A stretch of 64,000 nucleotides of DNA. Source: Devosia pacifica. Lineage in GTDB: Bacteria > Pseudomonadota > Alphaproteobacteria > Rhizobiales > Devosiaceae. Every line of letters starts with the position of its first letter. The stretch's first letter is position 1. The stretch lies in NCBI RefSeq assembly GCF_014652635.1, contig NZ_BMZE01000001.1, positions 1,064,051 through 1,128,050 on the forward strand, read 5' to 3'. Below the pieces are notes generated by a model, which saw nothing but the letters and a program-made list of their open reading frames with translations, did not search any database and had not been told where the DNA came from. Below, one piece after another: positions 25,137 through 33,171 of this stretch. The position numbers and the translations under genes were made by a program.

Positions 25137-25769
25137 ATGTTTGATCACGATATCACCGACCTTACTGCCCGCCTGCTCGATGTCATCGAATTTGAGATCG
25201 CTCCCAAGACAAGCCGGGGCGTCTCATCAGGGAACAAGATTTTCGGAGCGGCCATACTGAAAAAAGCGGATCTTGGCTCGGTGGTCATAGAGACCAATAA
25301 CGAGATGGCAAATCCGCTCTGGCATGGTGAAATGCATGCCATCAAGCGCTATCACGAACTGCCTGATGACCGCCGCCCGCCGCCGCAGGATTGTGTATTT
25401 TTGTCGACGCACGAGCCGTGCTCGCTATGCATTTCGGGCATAACGTGGGCCGGGTTCGACAATTTCTTTTATCTGTTCAGCCACGAGGACAGCCGCGACA
25501 GGTTCGCTATTCCGCATGACATCCGTATCTTGCGCGAAGTCTACGCCGTACCTGATCCGGACCGGCAAGCTGTTCCCGCCGATCGCCCACTCTATAACCG
25601 CGAGAACGCGTTCTTCACGTCACGCGATCTGGTGTCGATGATAGCCGCACTTGATCGGGGTAACCGAGAAATGCTGCTGGCACGGGTCGACAACATAACA
25701 GCGCTCTATGCTGATCTGTCGGCGCGCTATCAGGACACCAAGGCCAACAACGCCATTCCGCTCAGCTAA
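25137..25769 (+). CDS. Nucleoside/nucleobase deaminase of the cytidine-deaminase superfamily
   Basis: 210 aa. Zinc motif of the CDA superfamily: H63-G-E65 in WHGEMHAIK and the cysteine pair C95/C98 in EPCSLC, spacing typical for tRNA-A34/guanine/cytosine deaminase relatives. The C-terminal ~70 residues (from about 140) have no recognisable motif. It starts 34 bp after the secreted protein gene. Given its position at the end of the purine-catabolic region it may deaminate a purine base or nucleoside, but ade and guaD already cover adenine and guanine. The substrate is unknown. Confidence 0.82.
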   Translation: MFDHDITDLTARLLDVIEFEIAPKTSRGVSSGNKIFGAAILKKADLGSVVIETNNEMANPLWHGEMHAIKRYHELPDDRRPPPQDCVFLSTHEPCSLCISGITWAGFDNFFYLFSHEDSRDRFAIPHDIRILREVYAVPDPDRQAVPADRPLYNRENAFFTSRDLVSMIAALDRGNREMLLARVDNITALYADLSARYQDTKANNAIPLS

Positions 25770-26104
25770 CCGTTATTCAGCATTCGCGACTTCTGCGGCA
25801 GTCGCTGCCACCTGGGGCGGAGCACCCACGAACGTCGCTGCAAGCGCAATGACACTCAAAGACAACATAAAAAGCACCGTAAGCACTAGCGCCCGCATCG
25901 ATCATCAACTCCAGACTCTGATCGCTCTACAGTGGCCTATGCCGGCCACACGATGATGACAAAAGCGCCAGATGGTTTGAGGTCCGGTTAACGACGTGCA
26001 GTTGTGATCCGCAAGAGCTAATATGCTTAACTTGGTCCAGCAGCCGAACCAAAGCCTTGTTCGCACGTTAGCCCGTCGACCCAACAACCCAGCTGGATGG
26101 AAAA
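25770..26104. other. 335-bp intergenic region with one small minus-strand ORF
   Basis: Holds the 41-aa ORF at 25773-25898 (minus). The rest is probably the otsBA promoter region. A TTGGTCCA half-site (26033-26040), resembling half of the palindrome found upstream of puuE, is present without its partner arm. No terminator is evident after the deaminase gene. Confidence 0.45.
25773..25898 (-). CDS. Putative 41-aa secreted or membrane peptide
   Basis: ATG 25898 with GGAG 10 bases upstream. It encodes an N-terminal hydrophobic segment (MRALVLTVLFMLSLSVIALA) like a signal peptide or single helix, followed by an Ala/Val-rich 20-residue tail ending in AEVANAE. It ends 4 bases beyond the end of the deaminase gene, convergent with it. 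No family is recognised. It could be a chance frame, but the hydrophobic start, the clean stop and the unoccupied intergenic position support a small protein. Confidence 0.38.
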   Translation of the reverse strand: MRALVLTVLFMLSLSVIALAATFVGAPPQVAATAAEVANAE

Positions 26105-26887
26105 ATGTCGAGTGCACCAATCGCGCCACGAATGGCGCCTGGAGTGAAGCTAGCGATATTTACCGATTTCGACGGCACATTGGTCGACATTGCAGAACGC
26201 CCGGAAGAGGTTGAAGTTCCGGTCGCCTTGGCACACCAGCTGGAGCGCGCAGCCCGAGAATTGGATAGCGCGCTGGCGGTTATTACAGGTCGGCAGATTG
26301 AAGACATCGATCATTTCCTCGCGCCGCTCACCCTGCCCGTTGCGGGCGCTCATGGCAGTCAGCGTCGTCGCGTCGATGGATCGATCGAGGGGCTCGATGC
26401 GGATACCCTCACGGCGGCTGAAGAAATCGCCGGCCAGCTGGAATCGCTGATCGTTGACAATCCAGAACTCATCATCGAACGCAAGAAGGGTGCAGTTGCG
26501 CTGCACTACCGGCAAGCGCCAGATCTCGAGTACGCGTGCAGGATAGCCATGGAAGAGGCGACATATAATGACGACCGCTTCGATCTGATCCATGGCAAGA
26601 TGGTTATTGAGGCGCGTCCTCATGGCATGAGCAAGGGCACCGCCCTGAAAGCGTTCATGCAGGAAGCGCCGTTTCGCGACCGAACACCGATCTTCATAGG
26701 CGATGACGTGACCGATGAGGATGGTTTTATCGCCGCGCAGGAGCTGGGCGGCATCGGCATCAAGCTAGGAACGGGCAAGACTGCAGCAAAAATGCGCATC
26801 GCCGATGTCGACTCGGTGCATTCTTTGATTCAGGGGCTGGGCGACATGGCCGCCAACAGCCGCGAGCACGAGCTTCAGACGGCATAA
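26105..26887 (+). CDS. otsB: Trehalose-6-phosphate phosphatase
   Basis: 260 aa, normal OtsB size. Dephosphorylates trehalose-6-phosphate to trehalose. HAD motifs: FTDFDGTLVDIA (nucleophile Asp and acid Asp, near residues 20-26), VITGR (motif II), and IGDDVTDEDGF (motif IV, near 200). A GGA-containing weak ribosome-binding site precedes the ATG, and a second ATG (APGVKLAIF) is nine codons inside. It is first in a two-gene operon with otsA, 21 bp apart. Confidence 0.96.
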   Translation: MSSAPIAPRMAPGVKLAIFTDFDGTLVDIAERPEEVEVPVALAHQLERAARELDSALAVITGRQIEDIDHFLAPLTLPVAGAHGSQRRRVDGSIEGLDADTLTAAEEIAGQLESLIVDNPELIIERKKGAVALHYRQAPDLEYACRIAMEEATYNDDRFDLIHGKMVIEARPHGMSKGTALKAFMQEAPFRDRTPIFIGDDVTDEDGFIAAQELGGIGIKLGTGKTAAKMRIADVDSVHSLIQGLGDMAANSREHELQTA

Positions 26888-26908
26888 GGTAATGTAGGGG
26901 CGAATTCT

Positions 26909-28327
26909 ATGGGTAGGCTGATCATTGTTTCCAACCGCACACCAGGCAAAGGTCCCGCTGCCGGGGGACTGGCGGTGGCACTGCGCAAGGTGCTGACGGA
27001 ACATGAAGGGTTCTGGTTCGGGTGGTCGGGCAAGCTGGTGGAAAAGCCCGAACCCGAGGCAGTGTTCGAGGATATCGAGGGCCTCAATGTCGGAAAGATC
27101 GACCTGACACAGCACGATCACCACGCTTACTACGCTGGTTTTTCCAACTCTATCCTCTGGCCCAGTTTCCACCTGCGTCTCGATCTCGCGACCATTGAGG
27201 GCCACTGGTACGAGGGCTATCGCCGCGTCAATGCGCAGTTCGCGCGCGCACTCAAGCCGCATATCCAGGCCGATGACGTCATATGGGTGCATGACTACCA
27301 TCTGATCCCGTTGGCGACCGAGCTTCGCAATCTCGGCGCGCGAAACCGTATGGGCTTCTACCTCCATATCCCCTTTCCCACAGTCGACGCGCTCTACGCT
27401 ATCCCGCACCACAACGAACTCATGCGTGATCTCTCGCGCTACGATCTCGTCGGCATGCAGGCGGAGCGCGATGTCACCGCCTTCCGTGATTTTGCGGATC
27501 ATCAGGCGCCCGCGACGCTCTCCGGCAGCCCGCTTCGCACGGTTGATTTCTCGAACACTGAAGTGAAGGCATTCCCAATCGGGTCAGACCCCGACGCCTT
27601 CGCAAAGCTCGCCACGACACCCGCCGCCACGAAGATGGTCAAGCGCATGCAGCGGCTTCTCGAGGAGCAGGCACTGATCCTGGGCGTCGACCGGCTGGAT
27701 TATTCCAAGGGCCTTCCGCAACGCGTTGAGGCCTACGAGAAACTGCTGGCCAACAACGCCAACTTCCGTCGCCAGGTCCACCTGCTTCAGGTCGCCCCGC
27801 CCTCGCGTGACAGCATCAAGGAATACCAGGAGACCAGCGATACGCTCGATGCCATGGTCGGAAGGGTCATGGGCCATTTCGCCGAGCCGGATTGGCAGCC
27901 CCTCACCTATGTCAAGCGCGCCTACGGTCAGCCAAGCCTCGCCGGCCTTTACCGTCTAGCCCGCGTCGGCCTCGTTACGCCGCTCAGAGACGGCATGAAC
28001 CTCGTTGCGCACGAATTTGTCGCCTGCCAGGATCCGGAGGATCCGGGTGTGCTTGTGTTGTCGCGGTTCGCGGGCGCAGCGGAGATTTTTGAGGACGCCC
28101 TGCTCGTCAACCCGTTTGATACCGACGAAACTGCCGAAGCATTGAGGCTGGCGTTGCAGATGCCCCTCGACGAACGCCGCACCCGTTGGGAAACGCTCAT
28201 GCAGGCTGCAAAGACGCATAGCGTCGACAATTGGGCGAAGCACTTCCTCGAGCAACTGACGCCGGCCGATGGCGGCAATAAGCGACCGCCAGTGCGAGAC
28301 GTCCTCAATCTCGATACGGTCGCCTGA
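26909..28327 (+). CDS. otsA: Trehalose-6-phosphate synthase
   Basis: 472 aa. Family-20 glycosyltransferase transferring glucose from UDP-glucose to glucose-6-phosphate. The N-terminus has IIVSNR and a glycine-rich loop AAGGLAVAL. Further motifs are WPSFH, VWVHDYHLIPLA, GFYLHIPFP, the substrate-binding GVDRLDYSKGLPQR near residues 255-270, and PLRDGMNLVAHEFVACQ near 365-381. It follows otsB and ends 26 bp before a bidirectional terminator. Together OtsAB make trehalose for osmotic or desiccation protection, while the thu locus handles uptake. Confidence 0.97.
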   Translation: MGRLIIVSNRTPGKGPAAGGLAVALRKVLTEHEGFWFGWSGKLVEKPEPEAVFEDIEGLNVGKIDLTQHDHHAYYAGFSNSILWPSFHLRLDLATIEGHWYEGYRRVNAQFARALKPHIQADDVIWVHDYHLIPLATELRNLGARNRMGFYLHIPFPTVDALYAIPHHNELMRDLSRYDLVGMQAERDVTAFRDFADHQAPATLSGSPLRTVDFSNTEVKAFPIGSDPDAFAKLATTPAATKMVKRMQRLLEEQALILGVDRLDYSKGLPQRVEAYEKLLANNANFRRQVHLLQVAPPSRDSIKEYQETSDTLDAMVGRVMGHFAEPDWQPLTYVKRAYGQPSLAGLYRLARVGLVTPLRDGMNLVAHEFVACQDPEDPGVLVLSRFAGAAEIFEDALLVNPFDTDETAEALRLALQMPLDERRTRWETLMQAAKTHSVDNWAKHFLEQLTPADGGNKRPPVRDVLNLDTVA

Positions 28328-28353
28328 AACCGAGCATCTCGGGCCCTAACTAA

Positions 28354-28380
28354 AAAGGCGGCCTTTCGACCGCCTTTATT
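28354..28380. terminator. Bidirectional intrinsic terminator between otsA and the DEAD-box helicase gene
   Basis: AAAGGCGG (28354-28361) pairs with CCGCCTTT (28370-28377) over 8 bp with an 8-base loop. On the minus strand the stem is followed by TTTTTAG, a clear U-run. On the plus strand it is followed by ATTATTTA. It lies in the 55-bp gap between two convergent genes. Confidence 0.85.
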
Positions 28381-28382
28381 AT

Positions 28383-29774
28383 TTACGCTACGCGCTCACG
28401 GCGCACAGAATCTTCTCGCCGGGCCTTTCCAGCGATCTTTTTGTTGCGATCCCAGCGCTGCTTGTTGCCACTGGGCTTCTGCGCCGCTGGCTTGTCGCCA
28501 TGCGGGCGGGAGGGACGCGCATCACGCTGCGGCTTCTCAGAACGCTCTGGCCGCGCACCATTCGAGGGCTTGCGGGAGCGCTGGGGCTTTGCCGGCGCTG
28601 CGGCCGCGCCCTTCTGCAGCAACTGGGTATCGCCGCTCACCTCGAAACGCTGGCGCGTCAGCTTTTCCACTTCACGCAGCTTCGGAACCTCAGTCCCGTC
28701 GCACAATGTGATCGCAATGCCCGAAGCGCCGTTACGCCCGGTACGCCCGATACGGTGCACATAGTTCTCGGAATCGTCCGGCAGGTCATAGTTGATGACG
28801 TGGGTGATGCCCGAAATGTCGATACCGCGCGCGGCGATGTCTGTGGCAACCAGCAAGCGGATCTGCCCCGACGAGAACCGGCTCAGCGCACCCTGGCGGG
28901 CATTCTGGCTCTTGTTGCCGTGGATAGCGGCGGCTTTGAATCCGTCGATCTCGAGCTGCTTTGTCACCTTGTCGGCACGGTGTTTTGTCCGTGCGAACAC
29001 GATGACACGCGACAGCGCCGGATCGGCAAGCAGTTTGTTGAGGGCGTCGCGCTTGGCCTTGGAGTCGGCCATCACAACGCGCTGCTCGATCGTCTCGACA
29101 GTTGAGCCCTGCGGTGTGGCTTCAACCCGAACCGGATCGTTCAGTAGCCCCTTAGCCAGTTCGGCAACGTTCGATGCCATGGTGGCCGAGAACAGCATGG
29201 TCTGGCGCTTGTGCCCGACTGCCTTGGCGATCTTCTTGACCGGCGCAATGAAGCCCATGTCGAGCATGCGGTCGGCTTCGTCGAGAACGAGAAAACGTGT
29301 CTCGCTGAGCCAGACCTTGCCGTCATCAAGCAGATCGTTGAGGCGGCCTGGGGTCGCGACGAGAACGTCGACACCCTTCGCCAGCTTAAGCACCTGCTGC
29401 TGGCGCGAGACGCCGCCAAGCACAAGCGCAGTCGTGATGCGCTTGTTGCCGGAAGCGAAGCTGCGAACAGCCTTTTCGATCTGCACGGCAAGCTCGCGCG
29501 TCGGCGCGAGAATGAGAGCGCGAGCCGACATCGGGCGTGGCCGACCCGGCAGCGCCATGATGGCAGCAAGGATCGGCAGTGCAAAGGCTGCGGTCTTGCC
29601 GGAACCGGTCTGGGCGATGCCCAGCATGTCGCGGCCCTCGACCAGCGCCGGGATCGCCTCGCGCTGGATCAGCGTCGGCTCGATAAAGCCGGCCGCAGCA
29701 AGGGAGTCGCTCAACGCGGCGGGAAGGCCGAGAGAAGAGAAATTTGTCAAACTGATATCTTTCGTGGCGTGCAC
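28383..29774 (-). CDS. rhlE: DEAD-box ATP-dependent RNA helicase (RhlE-like)
   Basis: About 463 aa. All helicase motifs are present: F-x17-Q motif region (EPTLIQREAIP), Walker A AQTGSGKT near 56-63, PTRELAVQI, VATPGR, DEAD in VLDEADRMLDMGF, SAT in LFSATM, ARGIDI and HRIGRTGR. The C-terminal ~90 residues are a basic, low-complexity Arg/Lys/Pro/Ser tail, as in RhlE/CsdA-type RNA chaperones. The start is uncertain: GTG 29774 lies inside a hairpin, and TTG 29750, giving MTNFSSLGL, matches the usual RhlE N-terminus. Neither has a strong ribosome-binding site. The gene has an unusual structured leader. Confidence 0.93.
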   Translation of the reverse strand: MHATKDISLTNFSSLGLPAALSDSLAAAGFIEPTLIQREAIPALVEGRDMLGIAQTGSGKTAAFALPILAAIMALPGRPRPMSARALILAPTRELAVQIEKAVRSFASGNKRITTALVLGGVSRQQQVLKLAKGVDVLVATPGRLNDLLDDGKVWLSETRFLVLDEADRMLDMGFIAPVKKIAKAVGHKRQTMLFSATMASNVAELAKGLLNDPVRVEATPQGSTVETIEQRVVMADSKAKRDALNKLLADPALSRVIVFARTKHRADKVTKQLEIDGFKAAAIHGNKSQNARQGALSRFSSGQIRLLVATDIAARGIDISGITHVINYDLPDDSENYVHRIGRTGRNGASGIAITLCDGTEVPKLREVEKLTRQRFEVSGDTQLLQKGAAAAPAKPQRSRKPSNGARPERSEKPQRDARPSRPHGDKPAAQKPSGNKQRWDRNKKIAGKARREDSVRRERVA

Positions 29775-29871
29775 AAGGGCACGCAGGATCGCCCGCGGCG
29801 ATCGGTGAAGGAGTGCATCGGCGATGAAAGCATCGCGCGGGTGCGGTGTCGCGGGAACGCTATCGTTCCCG
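29767..29871 (-). promoter_or_regulatory. Series of four hairpins in the 5' leader of the DEAD-box helicase gene
   Basis: Four perfect inverted repeats follow each other in transcript order: CGGGAACG/CGTTCCCG (29871-29852, 8 bp, 4-base loop), GCGATG/CATCGC (29836-29821, 6 bp, 4-base loop), GATCGCC/GGCGATC (29803-29787, 7 bp, 3-base loop) and GCGTGC/GCACGC (29784-29767, 6 bp, 6-base loop). The last encloses the annotated GTG start. No U-run follows any of them, so termination is unlikely. Structured leaders are common in cold-shock helicase mRNAs, but I recognise no named RNA family here. Confidence 0.5.
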
Positions 29872-30044
29872 TTGCCCGGCTGGTTATCCCGGGCCCACTT
29901 CGCCGCTCACCGCTAGGTCTCGATAAGAAGAGAAGTTCGTTGAGCGGCCAATCGCCGGCAATCAACGATGCATGCTATTTGGTACAGCCGCGCCGAAATA
30001 GCAAGCACCAAGTCGGGAACCGACCCATTCGTGGAACGCAATGC

Positions 30045-30836
30045 TCAAATGCCGGCGTACCATTCATAACCTCGGTCTTCCCAGTATCCGCCATTGCCCC
30101 GGCCAATATCGGAAAAGCTCGAGACCAGTTCGATGGACCGGATGAACTTCGCCATCTTGTAGCCAAGCTGACGCTCGATCCGCACCCGAAGAGGCGCACC
30201 ATTCTGGACTGGCAGAGCCTGGTCATTCAGCCCGTAGGCAAGGATCGTCTGTGGGTGGCGCGCATCAACGAGATCGCAACTCTCATAGTAAAACACCAGT
30301 CCCGACATACTGCGCTCGATATCGTCGTAGCACCGGAACACTACATACCGAGCCTCCGGACGCACGCCCACCTGATCAAGGATCAGCCGCAGCGGCACCC
30401 CGGTCCATTTTGCTATGCAGCTCCAGCCCTCGACACAATCGTGCCGGGTAATCTGTGTGCGCGCGGGCATGTTGCGCAACTCGTCCAGCGAAAAGCTCGA
30501 CGGGTTATCCACAAGCCCTCCGACTTCCAGCCGGTAATCTGCGAAGTTTGAATCGCGAAGAGCCGCATACTCTTCGGTACGCGGGTTGGTCGAACCATTG
30601 GGACGCTGCCCTTGGCGGATCTCGCTTTCCGAGAATTCGCGCGCCAGCCAGTCTTCACCCAGCAGCATTCTTTGCACGCGATAGGTCAGGCTGTTTGCTT
30701 GCTCCAGCGTATCACGGACCGCGTTGTCACGCTGGCCGAGAAAATCGAACTGGCTGCAGCCGGCGAGGGCTAGCGAGGATGCTGATGCTGCAGCAGCACC
30801 AAGAAAGCGACGACGTGAAGGCTTGAACGTGCTCAT
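30045..30836 (-). CDS. Tat-exported molybdopterin-dependent oxidoreductase, lipoprotein (sulfite-oxidase/MsrP fold)
   Basis: 263 aa from ATG 30836, which overlaps the upstream cytochrome b stop as ATGA. The N-terminus has a twin-arginine signal (SRRRFLGAA) running into a lipobox LAGC, so the protein is probably exported folded with cofactor and lipid-anchored. The molybdopterin-ligating cysteine is likely C in RHDCVEGWSC. Other fold motifs are ARYVVFRCYDD and GAPLRVRIERQLGYK. Proteins of this type resemble the MsrP/YedY catalytic subunit but are shorter than MsrP (about 334 aa), so the substrate is uncertain. The cytochrome b neighbour is the probable electron partner. Confidence 0.85.
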   Translation of the reverse strand: MSTFKPSRRRFLGAAAASASSLALAGCSQFDFLGQRDNAVRDTLEQANSLTYRVQRMLLGEDWLAREFSESEIRQGQRPNGSTNPRTEEYAALRDSNFADYRLEVGGLVDNPSSFSLDELRNMPARTQITRHDCVEGWSCIAKWTGVPLRLILDQVGVRPEARYVVFRCYDDIERSMSGLVFYYESCDLVDARHPQTILAYGLNDQALPVQNGAPLRVRIERQLGYKMAKFIRSIELVSSFSDIGRGNGGYWEDRGYEWYAGI

Positions 30837-31708
30837 GGGCGGTCTCCTTCGCGTTTCGCCGTTTCTGGTCCTGCCCGATACCAGCCCGTCAGCATCGAAC
30901 GCAGTTCGTTGATCGGACCGGCTGCCACCACCATTAGGATATGGATGATGAAAAATGCGACCAGTAGAAGCATCGCACCAAAATGAATGGTCCTGGCTGT
31001 CTGGCGACCACCAAAGATATCGAGCAGCCACGGCCAAGCCGCATCCATGCCGGGAGACATGGTCAGCCCGGTCAGGATTATCAGCGGGAACAACACCACA
31101 AACACCAGGAAGTAGGTCAGCTTCTGTATCGGGTTGTAGCTGCGGCCATGCTTGAACTTCAGCGTTGCGTGCGCCTTCACATCGCCGGGTAACGCACGCA
31201 GATCATCGCCCTTGGGCACCAGGTCGCGCTTCAGATGGCCGTTGATGAAGCTGGCGACGAACCAGACCAGCAGCGCGCCCACGAAAATCCAGCCGAAAAA
31301 GAAATGCACCACTCGCCCCGTTGCCAAATCGCGGAACGAGGGGATCGTCAGGGCCTGCGGCATGCCTTGAAAGTGCGGGTTCTCCGCCGGCCCGCTCATG
31401 CCGAAGACACCTGTTGTATCGAATGTCTGACCGAACACAGTCGTCTGCCCACGCGGGCCAGTGTCGGTATTGATGGCACGCATGCTCAAGACCGAGTTGT
31501 CGAACTCAAAGCCCGATTGCTGTCCGATGTAGAGAGTCGGATGAGCATTAAAGATCTGCAGCCCACTAAAAAGCAGGAAGAACAGGCAGATCACCCAGGT
31601 CCAATGAGTGATGCGTGTCCAGATCGACTGCCGGTAGATCAGCGGCCCTTTGCCGGGCTTTGTCTCGGCGTCAACATCCTGCGTGCTGCCTGTGGCACTG
31701 TCGGCCAT
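30833..31708 (-). CDS. Cytochrome b561-type di-haem membrane subunit
   Basis: 291 aa with four main hydrophobic segments (about 35-55, 135-155, 205-225, 245-265) and histidines in the right places for two haems: RITHWTWVI, GRVVHFFFGWIF, ARTIHFGAMLL and FIIHILMVV. The periplasmic loop between helices 1 and 2 is long (about 75 residues), with an insert containing GQTFDTTGVFG. It overlaps the downstream molybdopterin lipoprotein gene by 4 bp and should carry electrons between quinone and that enzyme. Confidence 0.87.
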   Translation of the reverse strand: MADSATGSTQDVDAETKPGKGPLIYRQSIWTRITHWTWVICLFFLLFSGLQIFNAHPTLYIGQQSGFEFDNSVLSMRAINTDTGPRGQTTVFGQTFDTTGVFGMSGPAENPHFQGMPQALTIPSFRDLATGRVVHFFFGWIFVGALLVWFVASFINGHLKRDLVPKGDDLRALPGDVKAHATLKFKHGRSYNPIQKLTYFLVFVVLFPLIILTGLTMSPGMDAAWPWLLDIFGGRQTARTIHFGAMLLLVAFFIIHILMVVAAGPINELRSMLTGWYRAGPETAKREGDRP

Positions 31709-31789
31709 CTGCTTCTCCCCGAATTGCTCTACAGTTTAATACGGGAACAGATGGCCGATTGTTTCAAGTCAAGAAGGAGCGAGCAGGAT

Positions 31790-32440
31790 TTAGCTCTCTT
31801 CACGCGCCGCCCAGTTCAGCCCGCGCCGCATGATTGTCGCCATGTTGGTATCGTTGAATTCGTGCGCCTGATGGCCGAGCGTCGTGTGAAACACACGGCC
31901 ATGGCCATACCTATGCTTCCAGACGACCGGCATCACCACGTCCTTGATCCACCACGCGTGTTCACCGGAGAACGTGGTAGTGGCCAGCACTTCCGCCGCC
32001 GGGTCCATATGCATGTAGTACTGTTCCGAGTTGAACGGGAATGACTTGATCCCCTCCATGATCGGATCTTCGGGCTTGGCGACATCCACCGTGTAGTCGA
32101 TGATGTCACCCGGATGCGCCACCCACTGCCCGCCGATCATGAACTGATAGACGACAGAATCGCGGAAGGCGTCACTCATGCCGCCGTGGTGGCCGGCAAG
32201 GCCAACACCGCCCTCGACAGCTTTCGCCAAATTCAGCGCCTCATCCTTCTCGATCTTCGACATGGTGAAAATCGGAACGATCAGAGACAGGTCGTGGATC
32301 GATGGGTCGGCAAAAGCCGAAGTTTCCGTTGCTGTGCGAACCGAGAAACCGTCTTCGTGCAGCCATCGGCGATAAATAGCGGCACACTCCTCAGGCTCAT
32401 GCCCTTCCCAGCCGCCGTAAACGATCAGTGCCTTACGCAT
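31790..32440 (-). CDS. ThuA-like domain protein (second ThuA paralogue)
   Basis: 216 aa from ATG 32440, preceded by GGGGAG at about 8 bases; a longer upstream frame would overlap the methyltransferase gene. The ThuA-like (class I glutamine-amidotransferase-like) fold is indicated by ALIVYGGWEGHEP, GGVGLAGHHGGMSDAFRDS, and the C-terminal WKHRYGHGRVFHTTLGHQ. Such proteins are thought to act on oxidised (keto) sugars, but enzymatic proof is limited. It lies 50 bp after a methyltransferase gene and far from the thu operon, which has its own thuA. Confidence 0.85.
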   Translation of the reverse strand: MRKALIVYGGWEGHEPEECAAIYRRWLHEDGFSVRTATETSAFADPSIHDLSLIVPIFTMSKIEKDEALNLAKAVEGGVGLAGHHGGMSDAFRDSVVYQFMIGGQWVAHPGDIIDYTVDVAKPEDPIMEGIKSFPFNSEQYYMHMDPAAEVLATTTFSGEHAWWIKDVVMPVVWKHRYGHGRVFHTTLGHQAHEFNDTNMATIMRRGLNWAAREES

Positions 32441-32490
32441 CACGCGTGCTCCCCGCAAATCATAGTTCGCGGCGGAGAATACCCGACCAA

Positions 32491-33171
32491 TCAGGTATTG
32501 AAACCCCTGACGGGATATTCGTCGCGTAGGAACGCTCGCGGGCGCAGCAGAGTAACGAAGTGAAGGCGGCGTTCGAACCACCAGTTCAGCGGCTGCGGGT
32601 AAAGGTCCAGTCGGTCCACCCAGGTCAAGCGATCAAGGGCCGCCCGGTCGAAGGCCTCTTCCCACTCGCCGAGCGAAAGGTAGTTGTAGGGAAGGCGCAC
32701 GCCGTGCCCACGATTGCCGACCCAGTCCATCAGCCGCAAGGTCGGGCCGGCAAGAAGACCCTCGCGCAAATGATCCTTGATCACCACGCCCTGCCGGGCA
32801 ACCCGGGCCGCCTCCCGTAAGACAGAGACTGGCGAATCCGTGTGATGCAGCACATCGACAATGGTGACGTAATCGAAGCTGTTATCGGAAAAAGGCAAGG
32901 TCTCGCCGTCATACTCGGCAACTGGCACCCGGGTTTGCGGACGCACCAGCACATCAACGCCTTCCAGCCGCAGGTCCGGCCTTTGTTCCAGCAGTCCTGC
33001 TGCGATCTGACCGTCGCCGCAACCGATGTCGAGCACGCGTCCCGGCCCTGGAATGGCACGCGCAAGGGCTCTTGCCAGCACTTTGACCCGTCGCCGCAGA
33101 ACAGCAGCATCATGAGACGCGTTGAGGAGAGCTTTCAGCCTGGCTTGCACCAACAATCCCTCAGTTGCCAC
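32491..33171 (-). CDS. Class I SAM-dependent methyltransferase
   Basis: 226 aa from GTG 33171. SAM-binding motif I VLDIGCGDGQIA near residues 47-58, an acidic end to strand 2 (EGVDVLV), motif II YDGETLPFSDNSFDYVTIVDVLHH, and a C-terminal region after LPYNYLSLGEWEEAF. This resembles UbiE/Methyltransf_11 proteins acting on small molecules or lipids. It overlaps the GtrA-like gene by 11 bp. GtrA proteins often accompany lipid-linked sugar modification, so a lipid or polyisoprenoid substrate is possible, but this is inference. Confidence 0.88.
   Translation of the reverse strand: MATEGLLVQARLKALLNASHDAAVLRRRVKVLARALARAIPGPGRVLDIGCGDGQIAAGLLEQRPDLRLEGVDVLVRPQTRVPVAEYDGETLPFSDNSFDYVTIVDVLHHTDSPVSVLREAARVARQGVVIKDHLREGLLAGPTLRLMDWVGNRGHGVRLPYNYLSLGEWEEAFDRAALDRLTWVDRLDLYPQPLNWWFERRLHFVTLLRPRAFLRDEYPVRGFNT

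Noticed and set aside
29211..30551. 446-codon plus-strand frame crossing the helicase, its leader and the molybdopterin gene
   Set aside because: It runs antisense across two real genes and a structured leader and shows no domain.
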